A DNA stretch of 64,000 nt from the NCBI RefSeq assembly GCF_017877055.1, contig NZ_JAGIPG010000002.1, positions 1 through 64,000 of the forward strand. The letters are read 5' to 3'. The notes under the pieces are model-generated. The model did not search any database. It saw only the letters and a program-made list of their open reading frames with translations, and was not told the origin of the DNA. The DNA comes from Neorhizobium galegae. GTDB taxonomy: Bacteria; Pseudomonadota; Alphaproteobacteria; Rhizobiales; Rhizobiaceae. Made by a program: the position numbers and the translations under genes. The number at the start of each line of letters is the position of its first letter. Position 1 is the stretch's first letter. Shown here one piece after another: positions 7,898 to 16,463 of this stretch.

Positions 7898-8671
7898 ATG
7901 TCCCAAAGACTAGCAAAAAAGGTAGCCCTCATCACCGGAAGTTCGCGCGGTATTGGCCGGGCGGTCGCTCTAGCGTTTGCTAAGGAGGGTGCGTCGCTGA
8001 TTGGCGTACACTACACCGCCAACGCGGATGCGGCCAATGCCACCGTACGCGACATCGAAGCGCTTGGCGTCAAGGCCGTCGCTGTGAAGGCCGATCTCCG
8101 ACAGGGCAAGGACGCGGCCGACAGCCTCTGGGCTCAGTTCAGCGAAGCTGCGCGTACCGAGACGGGCTCGCCAGCTCTCGATATTTTGGTGAACAATGCC
8201 GGCATCGCGCCCGCACTGCCGTTGAAGCAGACAAGCGAAGCTGCTTTCGACGAGGTGATGACGATCAACTACAAGGCGCCGTTCTTCCTGATCCAGGCAG
8301 TGGCCGAGCACATTCGTGACAACGGCCGCGTCATCAATGTCTCCACGGGGTTTACGCGGATCGCCGCGCCGACCCATCCCGCCTATGCGGCTTCCAAGGG
8401 GGCGCTGGAGACATTGACACTGGCGCTGGCGCCTGAATTTGCAGCGCGCGGGATTACGGTCAATGCCGTACTGCCGGGTGTAACCGAGACGGATATGAAT
8501 GCCGAGTGGCTGGCATCGCCGGATGCTCGCGCCGGCGCCGAGGCACTCTCGGTCTTCTCGCGTGTCGGACAGGCGGAGGACGTCGCCGATGTCATTGCGT
8601 TCCTCGCATCGAACGATGCGCGTTGGACGACGGGCCAGATGATCGATGCGACGGGTGGCGCCCGGATCTGA
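7898..8671 (+). CDS. Short-chain dehydrogenase/reductase
   Basis: The 257-residue product is a classical SDR: TGSSRGIG cofactor motif at about residue 14, NNAG, serine in VINVSTG, catalytic YAASK and the C-terminal DATGG. It probably is NADPH-linked, as basic residues follow the glycine motif, but that is inference. It is expressed from a strong promoter overlapped by a TetR operator and is followed by a hairpin terminator. Substrate unknown; the family includes 3-ketoacyl and glucose-type reductases. Confidence 0.92.
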   Translation: MSQRLAKKVALITGSSRGIGRAVALAFAKEGASLIGVHYTANADAANATVRDIEALGVKAVAVKADLRQGKDAADSLWAQFSEAARTETGSPALDILVNNAGIAPALPLKQTSEAAFDEVMTINYKAPFFLIQAVAEHIRDNGRVINVSTGFTRIAAPTHPAYAASKGALETLTLALAPEFAARGITVNAVLPGVTETDMNAEWLASPDARAGAEALSVFSRVGQAEDVADVIAFLASNDARWTTGQMIDATGGARI

Positions 8672-8775
8672 CCAACCCTGAGGCTCGGCTTGTTCGCAGC
8701 CATTTATATGGAACGGCACGGGGCATATTCCTTGACGAATGCCGGTTGAGGTCCCGCCACGGCAGTCCACCAAAG

Positions 8776-8805
8776 AAGATCGCGCTCGGTGAGCGCGATC
8801 TTTCC
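8776..8805 (+). terminator. Hairpin terminator candidate after the SDR gene
   Basis: A perfect 12-base-pair stem (AAGATCGCGCTC at 8776-8787 with GAGCGCGATCTT at 8791-8802) closes a three-base loop and ends in a short T run. It is the best terminator for the SDR gene although it is 105 bases downstream of its stop. Confidence 0.6.
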
Positions 8806-9190
8806 TACATCGACTAAGTCGACAAGTTTTCGCCAATTTGGCGGCATTCCCCGCAATCTGAATCGCCCGCCGCACCGACATCAACTCATCGCCGGGCTCG
8901 TCTAGTTTCGTCCCCTGGCGCCGGATTGGCTTTGGCCAAAAGCGATCACGCACCACCATTCCTTTGATGAAAGGCTGGGCGACATGTCCTAGGTGGAATG
9001 CAAAGGCATAAGACGCTACCTCGCTTCGGGCCACGCGTTACTGACGAATCCTTCTGAGCGTCTATCCTGAGGCTGGTCTCCAGCTAGAGCCATCGCGAAC
9101 GTTGTAAGTTCCCCGTATGTTTTCTCCGTCGCCAGCTTCCGATTGAACTTCGGCTACCAAGATCCGGCTTCCACAAACTTGGCCCCTTCC
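8806..9190. other. No gene seen (about 385 bases)
   Basis: The stretch between the terminator and the HxlR gene has no supported reading frame. A minus-strand frame around 8840-9030 reads smoothly but has no start signal or recognisable family and continues into the SDR antisense. It may be decayed coding sequence. Confidence 0.4.
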
Positions 9191-9571
9191 CTAGCCTTGA
9201 GGATGTCGGCGCGAAAAATCCCTCATTGCCATGAGAACCGGCATCAGGTCGCGCCCAGAAGCTGCAAGTTCATACTCAACACGGGGAGGCTTCTCTTGAT
9301 AATCGTGTCTCATCACAAGGCCATCGACTTCGAGCTCTCGTAGATGTTGCGTTAGCATTTTCTGCGAAATACCGGGGATATCACGTAACAGCTGCGAAGT
9401 TCGCATCGATGCTTTTTCAAAAAGACGGAACAAGATTGGAAGTTTCCATCGGCCGCCGATTATTTCAAGTGTCCTTGTTACGTGAGCGACCGAACCATCG
9501 GGGCCGAGGCAGACACTTCTATCGTCTTCCAATTCCATAGGCACTTTCAGGTGCGTAATTGCCTCATTCAC
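9191..9571 (-). CDS. HxlR-family winged-helix regulator
   Basis: The 126-residue product is an HxlR/MarR-like winged-helix protein. Its core reads IGGRWKLPILFRLFE, then RTSQLLRDIPGISQKMLTQH and the wing LVMRHDYQEKPPRVEYELA. GTG 9571 is preferred because AGGACAGGA precedes it; an ATG at 9538 lacks such a site and an earlier start would run into the neighbouring gene. It is divergent from the SDR gene at 9619, leaving only 47 bases for both promoters, so it probably regulates that gene. HxlR proteins often sense electrophiles or redox stress; that is family knowledge only. Confidence 0.85.
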   Translation of the reverse strand: MNEAITHLKVPMELEDDRSVCLGPDGSVAHVTRTLEIIGGRWKLPILFRLFEKASMRTSQLLRDIPGISQKMLTQHLRELEVDGLVMRHDYQEKPPRVEYELAASGRDLMPVLMAMRDFSRRHPQG

Positions 9572-9591
9572 TGTCCTGTCCTTTAGTTGCG

Positions 9592-9603
9592 TTCTCGTGA
9601 GAA
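9592..9603. promoter_or_regulatory. Inverted repeat between hxlR-type and SDR genes
   Basis: TTCTC (9592-9596) and GAGAA (9599-9603) form an inverted repeat across two bases. It is the only symmetric element in the 47-base divergent interval, so it is a possible operator. Confidence 0.3.
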
Positions 9604-9618
9604 GGTAGGAAACTGGTG

Positions 9619-10428
9619 ATGGATCTAAAACTTGAGGGCAAGGTGGCCTTGGTGACCGGCAGCAGCAAGGGCATCGGCGAAGGAATCGCTGAAGCACTCG
9701 CCCGCGAAGGTGCAATCGTGATCGTTCACGGCCGCAACAAAGATAAAGCCGAAGAGGTTGCTCACAACATCCGTACCCAAGGTGGGCGCGCCGTTGCAGT
9801 TGTCGGTGATCTGACGAAAGACGACGAGGTCCAGCACCTTGTCCATGAAGCGCAGTCTCTCGTTGGACCTGTAGACATTCTCATCAACAATGCAGGTGGT
9901 TCCGGTGAGTCGGAGGACTGGTCGACGACGCGATCCGAGACATGGGCGAGCGGATATGATCGGAATGTACTAGCCGCCGTGAGGGTGACATCTCGCTTGC
10001 TGCCCAACATGCGGGCTGCGAAGTGGGGAAGGATCATAAACATCTCAAGCCTCGCGGGTTTGATGCCTCCGTCCAAAAAACCAGACTACGCTGCAGCCAA
10101 GGCGGCGATGATTGCAATGACCGCCTCGTTGGCAAAGGCCGTCGCGAGTGAGGGCATTACGGCGAATACTGTCTCGCCCGGAACTATTCACAGCGTCAGT
10201 CTGGATGAGGCTTTCCGCAAGGCGGCCCTTACGCGAGGGCTTGCGCCGGATGCGCCATGGCACGAAATCGAAAAGATCGCACTGCCAATGTTCGCGCAGG
10301 TGCCGATTGGGCGAGTTGGGACAGTGGATGAAATCGCCGATGCCGTCGCCTTCCTCGCAAGCCCGCGCGCGAGCTATATCACTGGGGCAAATCTGCGACT
10401 TGACGGTGGAATGTGGCCTGGCCTTTAG
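9619..10428 (+). CDS. Short-chain dehydrogenase/reductase
   Basis: The 269-residue product has the SDR motifs TGSSKGIG, NNAGG, serine in NISSLAG and catalytic YAAAK, and ends with the typical GANLRLDGG. An insertion of about 25 residues after the catalytic region makes it longer than the classic 250. ATG 9619 follows AAGGTAGGA; a GTG one codon earlier is also possible. It is paired with the divergent HxlR regulator. Confidence 0.9.
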   Translation: MDLKLEGKVALVTGSSKGIGEGIAEALAREGAIVIVHGRNKDKAEEVAHNIRTQGGRAVAVVGDLTKDDEVQHLVHEAQSLVGPVDILINNAGGSGESEDWSTTRSETWASGYDRNVLAAVRVTSRLLPNMRAAKWGRIINISSLAGLMPPSKKPDYAAAKAAMIAMTASLAKAVASEGITANTVSPGTIHSVSLDEAFRKAALTRGLAPDAPWHEIEKIALPMFAQVPIGRVGTVDEIADAVAFLASPRASYITGANLRLDGGMWPGL

Positions 10429-10480
10429 GCCGGATCCGAGAAGCGCGTCACACGTGTGCACGTAGCACTCGCTGCCCGTT

Positions 10481-10660
10481 CCCCGGCGCGTCCTGCGCAG
10501 GGACCTCGATGCCGTCAACAACGCCATCGAGCTACCTTGGAGCAACGGACAGGCCGAAGGCCAGATCAACCGCTCAAGGCCCTCAAGCGATCGATGTATG
10601 GTAGGGCAGGTCCCTAACTGCTGAAGGCATGAATGCTGCCACGGCTCCACACAAAGTGAG
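10481..10660 (+). pseudogene. ISL3-type transposase, decayed C-terminal end
   Basis: Translating across frames gives RRDLDAVNNAIELPWSNGQA, then EGQINR, LKALKRSMYGRAG and LLKA, the characteristic C terminus of ISL3-family transposases. A base is missing between INR and LKALKR (near 10577) and stop codons replace residues after the YGRAG. Only about 60 codons survive; the catalytic core and left end are gone. No clear terminal repeat or target duplication was seen. It marks an old insertion between the SDR gene and the downstream cluster. Confidence 0.75.
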
Positions 10661-10821
10661 GAGAGCCCGATTAAATGCAAAACGACACAAGGCGCCAATC
10701 GCCTCAAGTACCGCTTTCGCTCGACAATCGAGTGAGAGAGCTGAACCTGTCGAACCAACGACAGGCCGCCGACCAACCTGTCTCCTAACGGGTACCCGCG
10801 TGGAACCGGGCTGGTCCGTCT

Positions 10822-11100
10822 CTACTCAAGAAGCCGGAATCGGCAGTCCAGGGCTTTCTCTCGGTCCGCGATCGATAGCTGGTATTCTGGCGAATTGTAC
10901 CATTCCAAGGCCCGTTCCCGATCGCTGAATTCCAGTATCGCCCCTGCCGCATGTCCGGCCTCGCCCGCGAGTATCTGCCAATCACCGCGGGCAACGAAGG
11001 TCCCCCCGAATTTTGCGACGGCCTTCGATGCCTGGGAGGCGTAGCGCTTGCGGGCCTCCTCATCTTTCACGATCAGTTCGACAACGACATAGGCACTCAT
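10822..11100 (-). CDS. DUF1330 family protein
   Basis: The 92-residue product fits the DUF1330 alpha-beta barrel fold: it begins MSAYVVVELIVKDEEARKRY and contains GGTFVARGDWQIL and a C-terminal DREKALDCRFRLLE. Members are small dimeric ferredoxin-like proteins of unknown function. The gene stands alone, between an insertion remnant and the organosulfur cluster. Confidence 0.85.
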   Translation of the reverse strand: MSAYVVVELIVKDEEARKRYASQASKAVAKFGGTFVARGDWQILAGEAGHAAGAILEFSDRERALEWYNSPEYQLSIADREKALDCRFRLLE

Positions 11101-11345
11101 AGGAAGGCCTTTCCACCTTGGGAAACCGGGTTGGTTCCGTCCAATACACTTCTTATGCTTGTATCCGCGGGTTTTATTCGTCGCATCCTGAACCTAGTTT
11201 GACATCCGGAATTGCTACTGGCGGAACCGCCGGGGCTTTTCGGAAACCCCATCGCTGTACAAAGGGAAGCTCCACATAGGTATGCAAAGCCCAGGCGCCC
11301 GCAAGCTCCTACCATCCAAGCGCAGCATTCGATGAGGTGTGGTGT
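11101..11345. other. Intergenic, no gene seen
   Basis: This 245-base stretch holds the promoter of the DUF1330 gene and the 3' flank of the FMN reductase gene. No coding frame or clear hairpin with a T run was found. Confidence 0.4.
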
Positions 11346-11906
11346 CTACTCGGCGGCTTCGTACGTCGGCACTCGTCCCGGGAAAAAGACGTCCATCTCG
11401 CTCACGGCTTCATCGATCCGCTTGCTGAGGTGCTCCGATGCAACAGCATAGTCGAGGAAATCATGATCCGATGCATAGACGGCCGTTGGCAGGGTGTGAG
11501 CCATGAAGAATCCGAACAGGGGGCGAAGTTGGTGCTCCACCATCAGCGCGTGACGATTGCCGCCGCCCGTTGCGGTGATGAGGATTGGCTTGGATTTCAG
11601 TTCATGCGGATCAATAAGGTCTATCAGGTGCTTGAAGAGGCCCGGATACGAGCCCTTGTAAGTCGGCGCGCCGATGATCAGTGCATCGGCGGCGGCAATT
11701 TCTTGCAGCACATGTTGTGCCTTTTCATCGAGTTGCTTGCGCCAAAGGGCAGCGCCAAGCGATGGCCCGACATCAATCATGTCGTAGACGTCGACATTAA
11801 AGCCATACCGGTCGCTTACGACTTCGGCGACATGGCAGACCAGCGACCGAGTTTTCGAAGGCCGGTTGAAGCTCCCTGCAATCCCGATGATCTTTGGTGT
11901 TCTCAT
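11346..11906 (-). CDS. NAD(P)H-dependent FMN reductase, SsuE/MsuE-like
   Basis: The 186-residue product is a flavodoxin-fold reductase. The phosphate-binding loop GSFNRPSKT is at residues 11-19, and GAPTYKGSYPGLFKHLIDL, the dimer and flavin contact segment typical of SsuE/MsuE, lies near residue 80. It would supply reduced FMN to the two LLM monooxygenases upstream in the same direction. It is the last gene of the cluster, 38 bases after the ketopantoate-reductase-like gene. A role in sulfonate desulfurisation is inferred from the family and context. Confidence 0.88.
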   Translation of the reverse strand: MRTPKIIGIAGSFNRPSKTRSLVCHVAEVVSDRYGFNVDVYDMIDVGPSLGAALWRKQLDEKAQHVLQEIAAADALIIGAPTYKGSYPGLFKHLIDLIDPHELKSKPILITATGGGNRHALMVEHQLRPLFGFFMAHTLPTAVYASDHDFLDYAVASEHLSKRIDEAVSEMDVFFPGRVPTYEAAE

Positions 11907-11944
11907 GATTTTCCTCTCGGTGCATTCTTAAAGCTTCGTTCGCC

Positions 11945-12928
11945 TTATAAGACAACGCCGTCCAGGATCTCGTCGATACCCTTGGTGCCCGGCGCGTGAC
12001 CCTCTAGCGCAAGCCTCGCTGCTGCTTGTTGGAACGCGGTGTTGAGAGGTGCCGCGACGCCGTGGATGCGACCCAACCGGACGATTTCGCCGTTCAGATA
12101 ATCGACTTCGCTCGAAGTGCCGCGGGTGAAGCTTTGCCAGGTCGATTGCTGGCCGGGCTCGATGCCGCTCTCCGGTGCGACGCGCCAGGATGAAATGTCG
12201 ATTTTCCATTCCGAGGGGGCGGCGGGATCGTAACCGGCGGCAATCAGAACAGCTCGTGCCTCCTGCGCCAGGCCGGCTGCGGCCTTTGAGCGGAGCTCGG
12301 GAGCGCCCGCGAAAAGCTCGACCGCATTGGTGACGTTGTGCTCCAGCTTGGCTGCCTTCCATCGCCGGATGTCCGGCCGCGCTTCGACAAGATAGCCGGC
12401 CTTCGACAAATCTTTGACGATCGACAAAGCCGTATCGTCGAGTCCTTCAGGGTAGCGTCCAAGCGCGACGATGCCGACATTCGGCTCGCCACCGACGACG
12501 ACCTCGCCGGTGACGGTGTAGCGCGCCGGAATACGAATGCTGGCCGCATAGACGCGATCGAAACGCCGCAGCGCGATGTCTTCCGCAGCCAGTCCATTTT
12601 GCAACGTCATGAGGGGCAGTTGAAATGCAAAGCCTGCACCTTCGACTTTCCGCCAGGCCCACGATTCCGTGGCCAATTCGACATCCTGCGCCTTGACCGC
12701 AAGGACCAGAATATCGCCTGGTTGGAGCGCCGGTGGGGCGGCTGTCTCGGCAGTATTGAGCCTGAGCACGCGGTGTCCGCCCGGCCGGCGATATGAGAGA
12801 CCGTGGGTGGCGATATGGGCAATCTGGGCGCCGCGTCCGACGAGCACATAGGGGATGTCATGCGTTTGGAACTCGGCCGCAAGGCTCGCGCCGACTGCCC
12901 CGGCGCCGATGATGATGTAGCGCTTCAT
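11945..12928 (-). CDS. Ketopantoate reductase family protein (PanE/ApbA fold)
   Basis: The 327-residue product has the Rossmann motif IGAGAVGASLA at residues 6-16, an N-terminal NAD(P) domain and the C-terminal helical domain with KLEHNVTNAVE, which carries the catalytic lysine and asparagine region of PanE. It starts two bases after the acyl-CoA-dehydrogenase-like gene's stop, so it is part of the operon. Pantoate synthesis is unlikely here; in this setting it may reduce a 2-oxo acid released by desulfurisation, which is inference. Confidence 0.85.
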   Translation of the reverse strand: MKRYIIIGAGAVGASLAAEFQTHDIPYVLVGRGAQIAHIATHGLSYRRPGGHRVLRLNTAETAAPPALQPGDILVLAVKAQDVELATESWAWRKVEGAGFAFQLPLMTLQNGLAAEDIALRRFDRVYAASIRIPARYTVTGEVVVGGEPNVGIVALGRYPEGLDDTALSIVKDLSKAGYLVEARPDIRRWKAAKLEHNVTNAVELFAGAPELRSKAAAGLAQEARAVLIAAGYDPAAPSEWKIDISSWRVAPESGIEPGQQSTWQSFTRGTSSEVDYLNGEIVRLGRIHGVAAPLNTAFQQAAARLALEGHAPGTKGIDEILDGVVL

Positions 12929-12930
12929 GA

Positions 12931-14127
12931 TCAGGCCGTCTTCAATACGGTGAGATTGACCGGAGGAGCCAATGGCGTGTCCTTTTCGCTCTTCCAACGT
13001 TCGAAGGCGGCGCGTCCGAGAATGGAAATGGACGTGTCTTCCTGCGGGGCGTGGACGAGCACCGACTGAATGTCCCGGAAATGGCGCTCAAGCCCCAGTT
13101 CGTTCCCAAGGCCGGGATTGCCGATGCCGCGCACGGCAATCTGCACCGCGTCGCGCAGCTGCCGGCCGGCAATCAGCCGGGCCCGGATGTGTTTTTCGGC
13201 CTCGGCTTGCTTGTCTTTCAGGGTATCGAAAATGACCTGCCGGGCGCCGGAGACGAGAAGGTCGATTTCGCCGGAAAGCGTCACGAAGCGTTCGGTGCGG
13301 GCGATCGGATGGCCAAGGTTGGTCGGAACGCGCTCGTGAGCAAAACGGATGAACGCCTCCTGAGCCGCTTCGGCCACCCCAAGATAGAGCGCGGTCAGCG
13401 CCAGCGTGATTGCCGCGTGGGCGCGGTTGTCCTGCTGTGCAACGGAGGGATCGACCAGATCGATGACATCCTCAAGCGGGATCTCGACATCGGTATATTC
13501 GACATCGTGAGAGCCGGAGGCGCGCATACCAAGGCTGTTCCAGTTCTCGATGACGCGAATGCCCGCAAGCTTGTTCGGAACGACGAATGTTCCGACGCGG
13601 GCGGGTGTTTCATCGGTGTGTGCCCAGACCAGGAAATGGGTCAGACCGTGCGCGCCGGTGACGAACCGCTTGCGGCCGGTGATCGACCAGCCGGATGCGG
13701 TACGACGGGCAACCGTCGCCGGCAACCCCCCACGGGCGGGCGAGCCGAGTTCCGGTTCGACACGCGCGGCATTAAGCAGCAGCGGATGCTGCTTGGCCTG
13801 CTTAAGCAGGCCTTTGTAGAGGTCCTCGGGCCAATGGCTCTTCGTCGACTGGCCGAGATGGTTGAAGATCGTCATCGCGCTGATCAGGGCGACCGACGGA
13901 TCACCCCGCCCGAGCGCTGCAAGTATCGTCGCGGCCTCGGAGAGGCTTGCGCCGCCGCCGCCATATCTCGTCGCGACAGTGCTTTCGAGCAGGCCGCTTT
14001 GATGAACCGCCCGGATGCCAGTCCAGGGAAAATCCCCGGTTCGGTCCGCCTCGGGAGCTGCGTCCGCTAGAGCGCGCGTCGTCGCACTCAACAGGCCTGG
14101 GTCGAAAGCCGTGTCGCGCGCGATCAT
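12931..14127 (-). CDS. Acyl-CoA-dehydrogenase-fold flavoprotein, SfnB/DszC-like
   Basis: The 398-residue product has the three-part acyl-CoA dehydrogenase fold: helical N terminus, middle beta domain (GWSITGRKRFVTGAHGLTHF, then NWNSLGMRASGSHDVEYTDV) and helical C terminus. In place of an acyl-CoA oxidising gene set it lies between two-component flavin monooxygenase genes, like the SfnB and DszC proteins of sulfur acquisition. It overlaps the upstream monooxygenase gene by four bases (ATGA). It probably acts as a reduced-flavin-dependent oxygenase or dehydrogenase on an organosulfur compound. Confidence 0.85.
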   Translation of the reverse strand: MIARDTAFDPGLLSATTRALADAAPEADRTGDFPWTGIRAVHQSGLLESTVATRYGGGGASLSEAATILAALGRGDPSVALISAMTIFNHLGQSTKSHWPEDLYKGLLKQAKQHPLLLNAARVEPELGSPARGGLPATVARRTASGWSITGRKRFVTGAHGLTHFLVWAHTDETPARVGTFVVPNKLAGIRVIENWNSLGMRASGSHDVEYTDVEIPLEDVIDLVDPSVAQQDNRAHAAITLALTALYLGVAEAAQEAFIRFAHERVPTNLGHPIARTERFVTLSGEIDLLVSGARQVIFDTLKDKQAEAEKHIRARLIAGRQLRDAVQIAVRGIGNPGLGNELGLERHFRDIQSVLVHAPQEDTSISILGRAAFERWKSEKDTPLAPPVNLTVLKTA

Positions 14128-15230
14128 CAGGCTGCGGCCTTCTTATTCGTCTCTTCCCGCTCACGTATGCCTTCACGCACGAGTGGCAGGATGTAGCGGC
14201 CGTAGTCGACGGCGTCGTTGTAATTGTCGTAACCGCGGATCGAGATCAGATCGGCGCCGAGATCGATGTAGTCGAGTATCGAATCGGCGATGGTGCGCGG
14301 CGAGCCGACGAGCGCCGTGGTCGCGCCGCTGGCATTGGTGGCGGTGACGGTTGGATACCAGAGCGCCCGGTCATGCACGTCGCCACGCTTGGCGATGTCG
14401 AGCAGCCGCTGCGAGCCGACATTGGCGGGCGGCGGGGCGTTGATCGGCGCCCGGTGGAGCCCCTTCTGGCGGTTCTCATTCAGGCGATCCAGAACTTTAT
14501 GCGCCTTCTCCCAGGCCAGTTCGTCGGTTTCCGCAACGATCGGCCGGAACGTCACCCAGATGCGCGGTCGGTCCGGCCTGCCTGCCTTTGCAGCTTCCGC
14601 ATAGATGCGATCGATCTGCTGTTTGGTTTCCGCCAGAGGCTCGCCCCAGAGCCCGAAGATATCGCAGAGCGAACCGCCGATGCGATAGGCCGCATCCGAT
14701 GAGCCACCGAGCGAAATCGGGATCAGACCGTTTGTCGGGCGCACAGCACTGCGGAATTGCTTGAACTGGTAGTATTTGCCATCGAAATCGAAAGGCTCGG
14801 TCGAGCTCCATGCAAGGCGCAGGATACGGATATACTCTTCCTGCCGCTCATAGCGCTGTTCCTTGTTGAGGAAGTCGCCCTCGCGCGCCTGCTCGTCGTC
14901 GCTGCCTCCGGCAATGAAGTGGACGACGACGCGCCCGCCGCTCAACTGGTCAAGCGTGGCAAGCGATTTGGCCGCGACCGTCGGGTAGACGGTGTTGGGC
15001 CGCAGCGCGACGATGATCTTGATGTTCTTCGTATGCGCGAGAACGGTAGCGCCGATCGTGAAAGGGTCGAAGGATGAAGAGGAGTATGGGATCAGCGTAT
15101 AGTTGAAGCCGTAGTCGTCGAGGGCGCGCGAGTATCGCTCAAGATAGCGGGGATCGACCGGAGCATCCGGGATGGGGTTGAGGTCGTTTGAGGCGTTCGG
15201 AAAGCTGACGCTGATGAATTCCGCGGACAT
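14127..15230 (-). CDS. LLM-class flavin monooxygenase, SsuD-like
   Basis: The 367-residue product is a TIM-barrel luciferase-like monooxygenase of the alkanesulfonate type. Recognisable pieces are FNYTLIPYSSSSFDPFTIGA, LSGGRVVVHFIAGG near residue 105 and PISLGGSSDAAYRIGG. Such enzymes use reduced FMN and oxygen to cleave the C-S bond of sulfonates, giving sulfite and an aldehyde. ATG 15230 has GGAGCTC just upstream. The gene has its own 141-base upstream gap with a clear inverted repeat, so it may have a second promoter within the cluster. Confidence 0.9.
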   Translation of the reverse strand: MSAEFISVSFPNASNDLNPIPDAPVDPRYLERYSRALDDYGFNYTLIPYSSSSFDPFTIGATVLAHTKNIKIIVALRPNTVYPTVAAKSLATLDQLSGGRVVVHFIAGGSDDEQAREGDFLNKEQRYERQEEYIRILRLAWSSTEPFDFDGKYYQFKQFRSAVRPTNGLIPISLGGSSDAAYRIGGSLCDIFGLWGEPLAETKQQIDRIYAEAAKAGRPDRPRIWVTFRPIVAETDELAWEKAHKVLDRLNENRQKGLHRAPINAPPPANVGSQRLLDIAKRGDVHDRALWYPTVTATNASGATTALVGSPRTIADSILDYIDLGADLISIRGYDNYNDAVDYGRYILPLVREGIREREETNKKAAA

Positions 15231-15304
15231 GGGAGCTCCTCTGATTGTCGATGGTGGACGAAAGTTAGGCGGCAGAGAAAGGCTAAGGAAGACAGGTCTT
15301 TCTA

Positions 15305-15325
15305 TTTCTATCGAAACTATAGAAA
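15305..15325. promoter_or_regulatory. Inverted repeat TTTCTAT-N7-ATAGAAA
   Basis: Perfect seven-base arms (15305-15311 and 15319-15325) flank seven bases. It lies about 75 bases upstream of the SsuD-like gene. A related 21-base site is found upstream of the transporter operon at 21768, with 14 of 21 identical positions, suggesting one regulator controls both transcripts. Confidence 0.5.
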
Positions 15326-15371
15326 ATATCTCTAATCCGCGGCTATTGGCGTTCAAAGTCCGGTGTCGGTT

Positions 15372-16463
15372 TTACCAGTCAGGCGACCAGCCAAGGCTCG
15401 GGGCGACAGTCCCTGCGAGGTCGGTCAGCAGCTGGATATTCTCGGCAAGGCCGAAGGCCGGCGGCAGGAAGAGAACGATCTCGTCGGCCGCTGCCAGGCC
15501 CGGATCGGTGAGCACTGCCTCGATTACCTGGTCCGGTGTTCCGTGGAAGACCGGCGAGATCTGGTTTCCCGGCGGCTGGTTGGTCCGCGAGCTCGGTTCG
15601 AGAGCGCCCTTCGGCCGCGATGCGGCGATGCCCTGGGTACGTCGCTCGAGATCATAGGCTGCATATTTTTCGCGAAGGTCCGGCGTCGTGCCGACTAGGA
15701 CCGAGGCCGCCACGGCCACAGGCGGCGGCTCGCTTGTCCGCTCTTTTCGCCAGGTTGTCCGGAAAGCCTCGATGCAACGGGCCTGATAGTTTCCGAAGCT
15801 CTCACCCTCGGCGTGGTCGTGCTGTACGGTTCCGGCGATCAGCCCGATGCCGAGTTCGGCGGCCTGGATCGCTGACCCAAGGCTGGCGGAACCTTGGCGG
15901 ATGCGCGAGCGAAGGGTCGGGCTGTGCGGCGTCACCCTCAGTTGGCTGCCTTCTGCGGCACCCTGGCCGGGTTCTGCGACGGTGTGAAGAATTTCGCCGG
16001 AGATCGCGGAGAGAAAACGCGCCTGACGGCGCCTGGCTTCCGTTCGGGCATCGGTTTCGACCGTGCCGAAGACGGCATCGAAGGCTGCGTTCGAGCCGGT
16101 CGAGATAGCCAGTTCCAATCTGCCGCCGATCAGGAGGTCGGTCGTGCCTGCCGCTTCCGCCAGCAGAATAGGATCCTGATAGCGCATCGGAATGACGGCC
16201 GAGCCCAGCACGATATGGCTGGTATGCTGGCCTGCCGCGGCGAAGAAGGGCAGTGGCGAGGATAGATAGTGGTCGAAATGCCGCTGATAGGCCCAGCCTG
16301 ACTGGTAGCCCAGGCGTTCGGCCGCCTTGAAGAGCTCGATTCCCTCCCGCAAACCGTGGGCGGGGCCGGATTCATCGTTGAACGAGACGCGCGTGTTGAA
16401 CCCGAGCCGCTTCTTCGGACGGAATGACGCGGACGTTGCCGGGGCGGGGGTGATGACGGTCAT
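15372..16463 (-). CDS. LLM-class flavin-dependent oxidoreductase
   Basis: The 363-residue product is a second luciferase-like TIM-barrel protein. Pieces such as SGWAYQRHFDHYLSSPLPFF, GSAVIPMRYQDPILLAEAAG and LIGGRLELAISTG match the general LLM family, not SsuD specifically. It overlaps the ATPase gene by four bases (ATGA) and so is the fifth gene of the transporter operon. It probably oxidises the imported substrate with reduced flavin from the reductase at 11346. Confidence 0.87.
   Translation of the reverse strand: MTVITPAPATSASFRPKKRLGFNTRVSFNDESGPAHGLREGIELFKAAERLGYQSGWAYQRHFDHYLSSPLPFFAAAGQHTSHIVLGSAVIPMRYQDPILLAEAAGTTDLLIGGRLELAISTGSNAAFDAVFGTVETDARTEARRRQARFLSAISGEILHTVAEPGQGAAEGSQLRVTPHSPTLRSRIRQGSASLGSAIQAAELGIGLIAGTVQHDHAEGESFGNYQARCIEAFRTTWRKERTSEPPPVAVAASVLVGTTPDLREKYAAYDLERRTQGIAASRPKGALEPSSRTNQPPGNQISPVFHGTPDQVIEAVLTDPGLAAADEIVLFLPPAFGLAENIQLLTDLAGTVAPSLGWSPDW

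Noticed and set aside
7970..9034. Minus-strand 354-residue frame
   Set aside because: Most of it is the antisense of the SDR gene at 7898; the remaining 350 bases have no start signal or family.
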